Shown here: piece by piece, positions 9,401 to 20,100 of the stretch | Position numbering within the stretch: position 1 is the first letter of the stretch | How the letters are laid out: every line of letters starts with the position of its first letter | DNA from: Rhynochetos jubatus | Lineage: Eukaryota; Chordata; Aves; Eurypygiformes; Rhynochetidae | DNA: 64,000 nt | Reading direction: 5' to 3' | NCBI GenBank assembly: GCA_027574665.1 | Contig: CM050657.1 | Coordinates: forward strand, 16,070,404 to 16,134,403 | Program-made: the position numbers and the translations under genes | Notes under the pieces: model-generated | What the model was told of the DNA's origin: nothing | The model's database searches: none | Seen by the model: only the letters and a program-made list of their open reading frames with translations

Positions 9401-12400
9401 CTTTTTCCCTTCTGTTCAGAGTGAATACAGATCCCATGAACGTGTTGTTTGTCATCTGTACCCCTTATGTATTATCTCTGTCTAATAGGACACTGTTGTT
9501 TACAGAGTGAAAAGACTGAACATGGATATTTAGCTCCAAACTTTTGTTTTAGATTAAGGCTTAATGAGTTTATGCTTTTTTTGTCAGTTGGATTTTTCAA
9601 GCCAGAATATAAAGGAATGAAAGTCAGTTTGATGACATTATTATTTTCAATAACTCGAACAGATTTTGCAGTGCTAAAAGACACTATGCAAAAGCCTGGA
9701 AAATGGGTTCCTTTATTTAGTCACAGAAAGCCTGATCCTGTTGCCATGAAATCAAGGCAAATTTCCCACTGAGTCAGAGAAACTCCCATCAGTGTGGAAG
9801 ACCAGATGAGTTTCTTCCAGAGTGTCTTGGTAACACACCTCAGGTCCAAACAGATGAGTGTGCCTCCAGGCAGAGAGGAGTGTGGTGCAGAGGAGATTCC
9901 AGTACTGAGTCAATTTCCAGAAATGTTTTCAATTTGCCTTAAAACGTTTTATGACAACTATGTGATTTTTGCAAACATGCAAGTTACAGAAATTTTTCTT
10001 TTATGCTGCAGTCCCAGGTTTTGATAAATAAAATACTGCTACACTGACTGCTGCTGCTGCAAAACATGTTTTGAAAGATTCAACAGCTCCAATAACTTTA
10101 CTGTAAGTGTGCTGTTAGACAAATGATGTTTAGTTTTAATAGCTTTAAAGGACCTCGTCAGATTGACACAGAACTAGAAAGGTCAAAGAATACCCTATTT
10201 CAGGGATTGGATGAATGGGTTACAACCAAGGTGTAAATGAGAACAGTTTAAGGCTGACATAATCTGTGCCATGCTATCTAGGTTGCCAAAGGCTCATGTG
10301 GGCAATGAGGAACACGTCATTGCATTGGTCCACTCTAGGGACACCTGCTTCTCATGGGCCACAGCCCCTATATCAGGACATTGAGTTTCACATCTTTTTA
10401 TGGCTTTTTCAATCACTTCAAAATTGATATGGCATAAACTTTCAGCTGAAATTAGCAGGCCAACTGTAGTGTTAGAGTTTTGTCAGAACCCAATGTCACC
10501 ATGGACAATAATCCATCCAAAACAAACTGTGCTGATGTAAACCTGCCTTCTTATTACATTGTCCCATAAACGGATATTTGCCAGAACGAATACAACAGCT
10601 CTGAGCTCGGCAGCCTCTGGTCTGTTGCCTAGGAAGTCGCATGGCTTAAGTCCCATTTGTTTTTAAAAATGTCTTGGTAGTCTCTTCTCAAATTTCAGCC
10701 CGAAGAGCTGCTGGACTTGCAGCAAAGTAAACACACTCCAATACCAATTCTCAGCAGTCAGTCCAAAAGTGCTTTTCCCTGGGGGACCAACAGGGATGTC
10801 TACAAGCTTTCAAAATAAACATAATTCAAGGTGACACTGGCACACCAGGACTTGCATTAAGGATATGTCAGAAGAAGTAAATTGCAGGCTGGCAGAGTGG
10901 GAGAAAACGGGTCAAATGATATGGTTAAAAAAAACCCCACGTTGATTCCTATAAAACTTTCAAACAGTTCAACTGGTTCAGTGTAAGTACTATTAGCTGA
11001 GCAACTACCATGAGTTTAATCTATAATGTCAAAAGAGTTTGTATTCTTTGTCATTAGAAATTCAAACATTTTAGAGACATTCCTGAAGATGAGATTTATT
11101 AGGCCAAAAAGGACAACGCCTGAATATTTCCTTGAGAAATGTATCATTCCATCTCAACTAAAATTAAAACAGGTCAAGTAAACAGCTCTGAAAGCTGGAA
11201 AACTCAATTTCTTGCCCATCCAATTATGCCTAGCTAGACCAGCCCGTACAATTTTCCATTATGGCTGTTATGAGCTGTGGGTGGTCCTCCTGACTGTACC
11301 ATACGAGCTGGAGCACTGGAGCACAATAAGGCATGTTAGGGGCTGTCAGCGCGTTTTAGGATCTCCTAATTCTTGTTCACTGTAATCATACTGCTGTGTA
11401 CAATATAGCATTTGAGATGACCCTTTGAACAAAAATCGGGCTTTCAGATATCCCCAGACTTTGGCAAAGTTCAGTTTGAGTGATAAATAATGTCATTTAA
11501 CTTTTTTGATTAAATACAATCAAAACTTTAGGTTCCAACATAAGTACTTTCTCACTGGACCCAGACTAGGGCCTTACTTGTGCTTTCAGGCTCTTCTCGT
11601 TCATCCATGTTTATTTATGTATGCGTTTTATGAGGTTTTTTTATCCTGGTCTGTTTTGTGCTGTGATCACCTATCCTGCATTCTGGTTACTTTGCCGTAA
11701 TTCATTCATTTACTGTTTCAGTGCTGCTTGGGTAGAACATCGTAAAACCTTCTGAAGTACCAAAGAACCTCCAGCTCTTATAGAGGAATCTCTTTTTTAT
11801 TTAAATCAAAGCAATAAAACCCAAGCAGCTATTCTTTCTTTCCCCCCTCCCAATGCACACATACTTTCCAGTAGTTACAAAATTATATAGCCACCCTACA
11901 GAAAAGAGTTCATATTTTCATCTCAGCACTTACCAGCTTTTGTAACAGTGCAGATGGGCTGAGAGCGCAATCCTTCCACAGCAAATCAGGAACTTACAGC
12001 ACCGACCTGGGAAACCAGTGAAACGAAGCGGCAGCATAAGCAGGATTTTCAGAAGGTGAGAAATCCTTCAGCACCTGCAGGGGTGTGGAAAATATTTCAT
12101 CAAGGCCAGGAACGAAGGAGGAATGAATGCCTAGTTTGGCACAGTCCCAGCATGCTACCAAGGGTTCTGCAAGAGGCAGTGTGCTCTGGCTGGGGGCAGG
12201 GTGGGACGCACTAACTACTGGGAGATGTCTGCAGCGGTGGGGAGACTTCAGAGGTCCTTGGACATGGGAACATGCCCTGTCTTATTTTGGGACACCACTG
12301 CATAGAAGGACAGGATTCAGCCAAGGTGGCACAAGTCCTGGAAGGCAGGGATGGCATCCATAATCACATTAATTACAGTCATTGCAATACAATTTGGGAA

Positions 12401-14398
12401 GAAGAAAGGCTGTATATCCCAATGTGTACACCTCTGTGTTGCCATCAGCCCTTTCCCTGCGGGTTAGCAGCAATATGGATTGTGTGTCTAAGTGGGCTAC
12501 TTGAGGAAGGAGTTGCTCCCTTCTCCCCTCTTTTGACTCCTACCCTGGGGTGTCACGGTCAGTTACAAGAAGAGGTTTCCTCACACACCGTTTGTGCTTT
12601 GAGTGTCTCCTCCACAGCTGGCCCCTTCTCCCCATATCATTCTGCCATTAAATATTAAATGGCCAACCCAGCTCCTGGTCAAGCCTGATCCTTCTGATCT
12701 AGTCATGATGATTTCAAACAAAAACACCCTTGGGCTATGCCTTTCACCAGGGAGGATATCCCCGGCAAAAACCCTCCTACCGAACAACCCAGGAGAGTGA
12801 TAACTAGGTCACCAGCGTGCTGACACCAAGCTCAACCTGCTGCTCGCAGGACTGCAAGTAGGAGAACTCTGGTGTTCCCACATCTGCCGGCATCTCTCTG
12901 CTGTCTCCTGCTATACCTGGAGCACCAGGGAAATGGGGGCTCATGCAAGTCCTGCTCTGTGTCTAGAGCTCTTAGATACTATAATAACCCTACAAGACGT
13001 AACATACACTTTACAAAAAGCAGTATAAGGCCAGGAAAACACCACCAAGTGATTTGCATGTACAAATACAGGTACCTCATTTAAAATCTGCTTGTGAAAC
13101 TAAGGCTGTAATATTGCTGAGGTTGGAAAGCAGTAATAAAACACCATTAAAGCAGTCCATTAAAGCACAATTATGTACAGCAATAACACACCTAACTGCT
13201 GTGGTCCCGGTAGAGTACAGCCATTCCCAAACTGTTCTGAAATACTTCAGATCTTGTGCAATTCTGCTGTACTGTTTATATCTCTGCTTGTACTAGAGCT
13301 GCACCAGAAAACCCCAGGTGAAGCTCTCCTGGCAGACAACATAAAAAGACACAGGAAGAGGCAGTTCTCTTTATTTAAAAAAAATTTAAATAGAGACATA
13401 GAGGCAAAAAGTGTGAGAGAGAACAAAAATGGGTGAAGGGACTTGCTAGAGGTTATAAACGAGATCAATGCCGAGGGCCTTAGACCATCAGTCCAGTGAC
13501 GCATCCGCTGCACAGCCCTACCTCACACTGACCCAAATTTTGAGAGTTTGGTTTCCTCCCCTGTCTACACACACACTTATGACACCTACTAATTTTCTAT
13601 TCTCACCAGCAATGAGGACAAAGGGCAGATGACTGGATTTTGTTCCTCTGCGTCGGCCAGCTTTTCACAGCCCTTCTGCAAGCTTGAATAACACATGTTG
13701 CATCTGGAGTGCTGAGGGCCATATTTTAAAGTGCTTAGCACCGAGCAGCGCCTGTAGGAATGCTGACTGCAAGCAACCTCCGGCCAGATGTTCAAAATAG
13801 CATAGTACCAACTTGCTGAGGTCTTTGAACATTTATGCTAGGGTCTGAGTGAGAACAAAACAATTATGAAAGTCTGTGAAACGGAGCCTGCTGGGTATTT
13901 TTAATGTAAATGTGTTTCAAGATCTAATACTTGTAAGCCAAATATTTTAAGACGAATTCATAGCTAAGCTTTGGGGTATCTGGTTATAAAGCTCAGCTAT
14001 CTATTGAGGGGAAAGTAACCATTTTTCTTTACAAATAGCTGTGCACAAAGTCTGTGCCATAACGAAAATGCTTCCTAAAAAAATTGTAAATAGTAACAAT
14101 TTTTAAAGCCAGGTGAAAGACCTATTATTATGCACCATTCCCCCACATTTTTGCAATGGGATCCTGTTTTCTTTATACTCACCTCCCCCGTATCAAAGAG
14201 AAGGGCGACCCCCAAGGTTAGCAGTGCCCACACTCACTTCCCCCCAGCCCAAAGCCAAACTCTTTAGCTTGTAATTGCTTTTATTCATCTTTATAGGCCA
14301 AGAGGGACTTGTTCATCAGAGTTCATCATGGCTCTATTTCCCCCCCACACCTCCATTTAATTTTAAGCGTGGGCCAGCCCCAATATTTGAAACACCTC
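9401..14398. other. Non-coding unique sequence
   Basis: No gene is supported. A CTG-type run of four units sits at about 10047-10060, and an A-rich low-complexity patch at 13375-13395. Sequence at 12040-12060 resembles a splice donor (CAGAAG|GTGAGA) with several upstream CAG acceptor-like sites, but no long open frame links them. The 128-codon frame at 12272-12658 overlaps other frames and has no domain. 11340-11500 and 9560-9700 look unremarkable. Confidence 0.5.
13405..13520 (+). repeat. Possible MIR SINE 3' half, plus orientation
   Basis: GACTTGCTAGAGGTTATAAA near 13440, followed by TCAGTCCAGTGACGCATCCGC near 13488, follows the order of the MIR 3' region (GACTTGCC...AGGTCACA...CCAGTGCTCTATCCGCTG). 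The match is diffuse and could be coincidental, so confidence is low. Confidence 0.35.
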
Positions 14399-14480
14399 CT
14401 GCTCCGTTCCTTTTCATTCTTTCTTCCTTCCTTCCTTCCCCCTCACCCCCTCCCTCTGTCTCCTACTCTGTCCCCTTCAG
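14399..14480 (+). repeat. Polypyrimidine tract containing a (TTCC)n run
   Basis: About 80 bases are almost all C and T on the plus strand. A TTCC tetranucleotide core lies near 14422-14439, followed by C-rich blocks and ending CCCCTTCAG at 14472-14480. The end has the form of a strong vertebrate 3' splice site, but no convincing exon follows. It could also form triplex or H-DNA in vitro. Confidence 0.75.
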
Positions 14481-15060
14481 AAGCCCCCAGGATGACACTG
14501 CTCATTGATGCTTCTCCTTCATTAGCATTTCAGCAACTTGGCTCAGTAGTTTCAGAGACAATCCGTCATGAGAAAACTGAAGAATGTGCCCCATTTGCAT
14601 GATTCTGTGCCAGAATGCAACTTTTTCTCAGCTGTTCATTGTGTAATTTCCCCTTGAGCCTTCAACTTTCCCATGAAGTCCCAGAAATCATATTATAGAA
14701 TTTCAAACCAGCTGAAATGCTCCAAAGATTAGTTTTATGGACATTTTTAACCAACCTCACAGCTCTACAAAGAGAATCACATACATAAGAAACATGAGTT
14801 TACTTTCTGTTGTTACGAAAGGCAATGTGCCTTAGATGAATAAAGTCCTTTGAAACTACAAGAAGGAATTTATGCCCCATGAGGAGAATGATCCAATAAC
14901 TGTTGTGAATCCCTAGGCATATTTTTAACTTCCACTTGTCCTTCCTTAATTATTTTATTCCTCTTACAATTAAATGTTTGTAATCCATTTTGAGAGTCTT
15001 TCTGAAATGAATGGATATGCAAACAACTTGATTGAAATGCTCGGTGCATATGACTAAAAG
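14481..15060. promoter_or_regulatory. Candidate conserved element with POU octamers
   Basis: A perfect octamer ATTTGCAT lies at 14593-14600. A second POU-type site (GATATGCAAAC) lies near 15013, and a third weaker site (GTGCATATGAC) near 15045. Several AT-core sites such as CTTAATTATTTTATT near 14945 are also present. The region is repeat-free. These motifs fit an enhancer bound by POU and homeodomain factors, but single motifs are weak evidence and conservation cannot be judged here. Confidence 0.28.
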
Positions 15061-15879
15061 TTACTGGCTCTCACACATCAGCAGAACAAATCAAGCTTTT
15101 GGTTAGTTGGTTTTAGAAATCAAAAAGTGGTTTATAAAAAAGACAGGCAGATAAAACCTGCTTCTAATTACTTTCCCGAGGGCATCTGAGTTTGTAGAAA
15201 TAAAGAGTTTATTATATTAAAAGTAAGCAAGCAACTGAAAATTGGTGTAAAGCAATCAAACTACTTTGTCAATTAAAATGTATCCCATTAGGAAAATTAG
15301 GCACCTGTTCCACAAAAGTTAGACAATAGAGCATGGGAGGAGAACACTGTATTTTAACAATCTGGTTGCTAATTAAATTCTTTACTTTTTCCTATGTACG
15401 CCAATAACTATCATTTTTCCCATATCATTTTTAACCCACCAAAACAGAACTTGTTTTTAATTATTTTGCGTCTGAAAAACACCGTGTTTCTTCTGTGCTT
15501 TCACAGCAGTAGCATAGAAAATAGAAATATATAGATATACATTTTACATACAACAAAAAAAAAATCTTTTAATTAATACAATGTAGACACTTTTAAATAC
15601 AGATTTGTGTTCCCTCCCTTCCCCTGCCAGTGGTTGGCTGTGTAAAAAGCATCCCTGCTGACTCAGGTAAATATAGCAGGCAAATGCAAAGACACTCTTA
15701 CACTATGTGAGCATATACTTATATATGTGCTTGTATTTACATATATGTATATATGTTGCTAAAACCCCATGGCATTAAAACTTGCTGAGATTAGAACTTC
15801 ATAAACAGATAAATTAGGGTCTATTCCGATGCAAGATACAGGTTTTTTGGTGAGAAGCTCACACGGTGATTAGAGTGAG
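15061..15879. other. AT-rich non-coding spacer with TA/TG-rich stretches
   Basis: No gene is supported. AT-rich simple sequence occurs at about 15528-15542 and at 15710-15755 (ATATAT/TATGTG mixtures), with an A run near 15556-15564. TAATTAAA-type motifs near 15370 and 15570 may belong to the neighbouring element. Confidence 0.5.
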
Positions 15880-16370
15880 GTTGTGGAAGATTTCATTAAT
15901 TATAGGTGACCGGTTTTCCTCTCAGAGGACAGCTCAGGTCCCCCAGCTCCCCCTCGGCAGCTCATCTTAAATTGTTGTCTAACCTTTCCCTTAATTCAGC
16001 TCATCTTGAGCTGATGGGAACTGCTTTCATTCCACCTCTTGTGGAGGTAATGAAACAATCTTCTTATTCACTTGGTTCCTCTGAGCCGGTGACACACAAC
16101 AAAAAACCCAGGGCCCTGATTAATGGCCGCTAATTAGCAATGTTAATGACCAGGTGTCCAAGAGCATGGCCAGCTCCTCTCAGCATGGAGTGATCCCTCA
16201 ATGAGGGCCCTGCAAATCCAGCCCCAGTGACCCTTCCCCTCAGCTGCCAGTAATGAAGCTGAGCTCTCTCATTACACCCAGGAGAGGCTCAGGGGGAGGC
16301 CCGGGCCTTGAGAGCCAAACCTTTTCCTTCGGGTCTAGTGGGCCTTCCATTAATTAAGGTCAGCATTTTT
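15880..16370. promoter_or_regulatory. Strong candidate enhancer / ultraconserved-like element
   Basis: About 490 bp is packed with homeodomain cores: ATTAATTATAGG near 15895, GATTAATGG at 16119, the 10-bp palindrome GCTAATTAGC at 16129-16138, GTTAATGACC at 16142 and the palindrome TTAATTAA at 16350-16357. An 11-bp direct repeat CAGCTCATCTT occurs at 15958-15968 and 15997-16007. The second copy continues into a 7-bp-arm hairpin (CAGCTCA-TCT-TGAGCTG, 15997-16013). GCCTTGAGAGCC-type and CAGGTG E-box motifs also occur. This architecture is typical of vertebrate developmental enhancers near homeobox-type genes. The target gene is not inferable here. Confidence 0.42.
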
Positions 16371-16849
16371 GCTCCCCCTGCCCCCCGCCTTTTTCCCCTT
16401 AAAAAAAAAAAAACACCACCATTCCTCAAAGGTAAAAGATTTGGATGAAGGGAGGCTTAGCTCTTTCGGCATTCTCTGCTTTCCCAGTGATAAAGATGCT
16501 TTTTCCCAGTGTATTTGGGCTGCTTATGGCCCCTTCCTCCCCTCAGGTTTCCCGTCCTCCCAAGCCAACTCTGCAAAGAGGGAAAACCTCCCTGGCTGCA
16601 GCGGCTGCCCCCTTCAATCCCTACCTGCCACCTCCCATAGCGCAGAGAAAAGGGCCCCTGCGGAAGAGGACTGTGGTGGAGTGGTGCTTGTGCTGGCAAA
16701 GCAAGAAAAAAGTCACAGATCTCAATTAAAAAGTCAAATGTACATCTTCACCAGTCAGGCTGGCCGCATAGACATGCGTTTTTATATTATTTCTCATCAG
16801 TACTTTAATAATATTTATTATTCTTCATTTTAGATATGTAAAAAGTGAC
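16371..16849. other. Non-coding stretch containing the longest (chance) open frame
   Basis: The 154-codon plus-strand frame at 16369-16833 begins in a C-rich run and reads through a 13-A tract at 16401-16413, giving a lysine run. Two overlapping long frames exist on both strands, as expected of stop-poor GC-rich sequence. No domain, splice signals or codon bias are visible. I do not call it a gene. Confidence 0.55.
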
Positions 16850-17860
16850 CTTCAGCATAAACACCAAGTATAATGTGCTGCTTTGGGAAGTTTATTTGGC
16901 TGCAGTTTGTAATTCGTTTCATCTGGCATCACGAAACAGAGGTGATCTCTGCTTTCTGCCGCCGGGTTTGGGAAGGCAGAAAGGGGAGTTTGCCCCATCC
17001 AGCTGTGGCCCCGGTGACACAGCCCCAGCTGTCAGTACGGGCTGCGGGTGATGACAATAATTTGTACATTTTAGAAACTGATCCTGGTGTTTTGGAGGGA
17101 GGGGGCTTTTTAAGGACAGGGGGATGTTATATCAGTGTGTATGCAGCACACAGGTACAAAAAGAGTCAAATCTTTAAAGAAACAGAGAACTGCTTTATGT
17201 TTACTCAGTTAATTTAGTGATTGTAGTGCTACATGAGAGAGAAAAACCTCTGCAATGCACCTGCCTGCAACCTGTGTGGCAAGGCTGTGTGCTCCTTAAC
17301 ATCTGAAGTTTCTGGAAACCGTAAATTAGCTTTACCTTTGACAATACAAATCTTTTCTTTAACTGGAAGAATATTACTACGAGTCCATACTTTTTTTGGT
17401 TGTGCACTGTGAAATGAAGGCACAAAATTAACATGCATCTGGAGAAGGGATAGTTAAGGGAGCTGATGGGGGGATAGGAAGCTCTTTACTCTAGGTCACA
17501 TCTTGAACCAGAAGTGACAGAAAGTTAATACTACAAGAATGCCATTTGGTGGCTGTTATAAGATAAGGGGGAGTCTGGCTCAAACCTTAATGTGCCAGTG
17601 CCTTCACAAATGCATTACAAGCAGTTAGGAAGGTAGCTGAACACCATACCGCTCCAATTGTTTTCCTATAAACCCTTAAAGAGGTGATTTCTACCTAGCT
17701 GTGTAATACCAGCTCCTCCCAAATTACAATTATTCCCTGCTCTCCTGACCATCTGGGCATTAAGCAGTGGCTAACATGGCAAATTATTATCAGGATGGTA
17801 ATTCATTTGGATTTTCGTAGTGAAATTTAATGAGTTACAAAAAGGTGTTGCCTCTTGAGA
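16850..17860. promoter_or_regulatory. Candidate conserved non-coding elements (two blocks)
   Basis: Block one, 16860-16970, and block two, 17690-17860, are compact and repeat-free. They carry AT-core motifs: TTTGTAATTCG near 16904, CAAATTACAATTATT near 17721, GCAAATTATTATC near 17780 and GGTAATTCATTTGG near 17797. Between them lies a G-rich patch (17094-17123) with GGAGGGAGGGGG and GGGGG runs that might form a loose G-quadruplex. The middle is otherwise unremarkable. Regulatory function is inference from motif clustering. Confidence 0.27.
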
Positions 17861-18295
17861 TGACTGGGAGCCCGAGCACAGGAGGTGACATTCCACCGAC
17901 AAGCCGGCGCTCCAGCTACTGGAGTTCTGTGCATAGATAAATGACTAAACTTTTCAATTTTGCCTCTTTAGACTGTTTTCTGGCACCCAACTTGCCCGGA
18001 AAAATAATCTTGCAAGATGTATCCGTTCATTCCCAGTCGATTAGTTGCTCTCCATGGGATCACTGGACTTTCTAAGGGTACGCAGCCTTGAAATTGTGCT
18101 GCTTTCACCTTGCACACAGCAGGTTATTCAGTAAGGACCTGCTCTGGCTCTGGCTCGCTTCACCTGAAACTGTAATCCTGCAGTAGGTCAGCTGTCTTTT
18201 AAAAGGTGGTTTTGAACCTGACATGGGTTTGGGATGAAGGTCTATACCTATTCTCTATCTAGAGGTGTGCATTGACAGTCATTACAGATAAGAAG
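17861..18295. other. Non-coding unique sequence
   Basis: I see no gene or recognisable repeat. It ends at the GGTTCAGTTCCCAGCTCT motif that starts the next MIR copy. Confidence 0.5.
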
Positions 18296-18566
18296 GGTTC
18301 AGTTCCCAGCTCTCCCAGGGAACTTCTCTGAGGTTTTGGACAAATTCTATGACCAACGAGGGCTGCTGATGGAAAGATAATACGGTGATGGTGAAAGCAT
18401 CAAAAATAGAAATTAATAAAAAGCTTATTGAAAATTTGGCCAGGTATAAAAAAATCCCCACAAAACAAGCCCAAACCCAAACCAAACCCAGAATAAAACT
18501 AAGTCTGTCCCTCTGTGCCTCAGCTCCTTATGTATAAAACAGGCATAACACCACTGCCTTTATTTC
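18296..18566 (-). repeat. MIR SINE, minus orientation, apparently split by an insert
   Basis: 18296-18350 reads GGTTCAGTTCCCAGCTCTCCC...GAGGTTTTGGACAAA, the reverse complement of the MIR 3' half. 18505-18562 reads CTGTCCCTCTGTGCCTCAGCTCCTTATGTATAAAACAGGC-like sequence, the reverse complement of the MIR core. In an intact MIR these would nearly abut. Here about 155 bp of unrelated sequence ends in an A/C-rich tract (18448-18492) and separates them. The simplest reading is an old insertion into the MIR; a chance pair of half-MIRs is possible. Confidence 0.6.
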
Positions 18567-19954
18567 CCCCCGTTGAAGCAGACTGAAGCAAGAACTGACC
18601 CTTCATGTGAATTTCTGTGGCATCAAAATCCAATGGGAAACCAGTGGCAATTGAGAGCTTTAGCTGCATGACATAAAGAAGGACTCAGTTTTCAAAATAT
18701 CATTCACTCCTCGTAACATCATTTCTAGCACTGTGCTGTTCAGAAAGCCATGAACAGCAAAGCAACTCCTGCAAACTGTAAGAGCTTTTGTAACTCCATC
18801 CTACGCATCTAATTGATCAGCTATGCCAAAAAGAACAAAGTCTTTCTATAGCTATAGTTATTCTACTACAGGTTATGCAGATAAGGTTAGAGCTAGAGCC
18901 AGACATGGTTTTTCCAGATAAACCTTTTTCACTGAGAAATACACCTTACGATCACAAACTTTTCATGAATGGGTATTGAGTTTATTTTTTTTTAACTAGG
19001 AGTCTGAAAATGTTTTCATTCCTAATTTATTTGTAACTAATTAGAAATGTCTAGGAAGCTTGAAACTGCTTTTCAGTGAAATATGAAATAGTTTTTGGTG
19101 GTTTAGTTCACCAAAATTTTGCACAAAATTTCACTTCAGGCCTTCACCTCTGTTACTGCATACACATCTCTGTTATTGAACGACGAGTTACCTGAACAGC
19201 TTCCCGAGCCACCCTTCTGCCCCCTGTAAAATTCTTTCAGGCAGTGGCTGCAATGGCTTTTAAATATATCTTCAAAAATATTTTCTCCCCTTCTCTAACA
19301 GTATTGCTGAAGTAATTGCTTAAATAAAACAACCAGTACTCTGGCTGCTCGTTACATGTTGGTAGTTCATTTATGAAGAGAATAAGAATCAAAAGCAAAA
19401 TTTTGCCTGATTCCAAACTTGCTCAGGCATTTGGACACAGCTCCTGTTCAGTGTCCCACATGGCAGGAAGAAATGAGAAACACATGAGGGCAGTGACCAA
19501 CATGCAAGCCAAGTCCCAGTCACTGCTGCCAAGGAAGTTCTGACACTGAATTCTGCAGCAACAACAACTAGAAGCTTTGGAAGATAACAGACCTTCGTGG
19601 AATTGTGTAATCAATTGACAGTGAAGATGCTCATGCTCCTTAATCCTGTAAAGTCTGTGTGACCTGCAGTATGTTATTGAGAAAACTCTTCAGCAACAAC
19701 AAAACTCAGTCTCCGAAACTTCTGAAATCCTCAGCACTGGCGCTACTTTGCTTTTATACTGTCCAGGTTTATGCGCATTATAAACCCCCCAAAAGGGCGA
19801 TGCTGAGGACTGCACAGCAAAGGTAGAGCTTGCACTGAATGTTTTGATTGCTGGGTTAAGTTCTTGGCTTATCCAACAATTTACTTTGCAACTACAGTTT
19901 ATCAGTATTTTATGGGTGGTTTTCCAGTTGCTTGTTCTAATCACTTTCTGTTAC
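18567..19954. other. Non-coding unique sequence
   Basis: No gene is supported. AT-rich patches occur around 18980-19030 and 19255-19290. Short open frames on the minus strand at 19423-19614 and 19690-19944 are cysteine-rich by chance (CAGCAA-type codons read in reverse) and show no domain. Confidence 0.5.
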
Positions 19955-20100
19955 AATCCTCTGCCTCAGTTTTCCCCACTGAAATATGGACACGTCACTA
20001 CCTTGTCAACAAGATAAGGTGAAACTTCATTTGTTAATGTTTGCAAAGCAATTTACAATGATTGGTTTGTAGCAGTGCTAAGTACCGTGTATTATTAATA
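19955..20100 (-). repeat. MIR SINE, minus orientation
   Basis: CCTCTGCCTCAGTTTTCCCC at 19958-19977 is the reverse complement of the MIR GGGGAAACTGAGGCA core. It is followed by AAATATGGACACGTCACTACC, then TTGCAAAGCAATTTACAATG, and then GCAGTGCTAAGTACC. All are in the order expected for the MIR core and 5' half in reverse. Ends are approximate. Confidence 0.75.

Noticed and set aside
12050..12062. Splice-donor-like CAGAAG|GTGAGA with upstream CAG sites
   Set aside because: Donor-like words are frequent by chance; the preceding stretch has stops in all frames or no clear acceptor.
16369..16833. 154-codon plus-strand open frame, the longest in the window
   Set aside because: It begins in a C-rich run, reads through a poly-A tract as lysines, overlaps other open frames on both strands, has no domain, and its length is within chance expectation.
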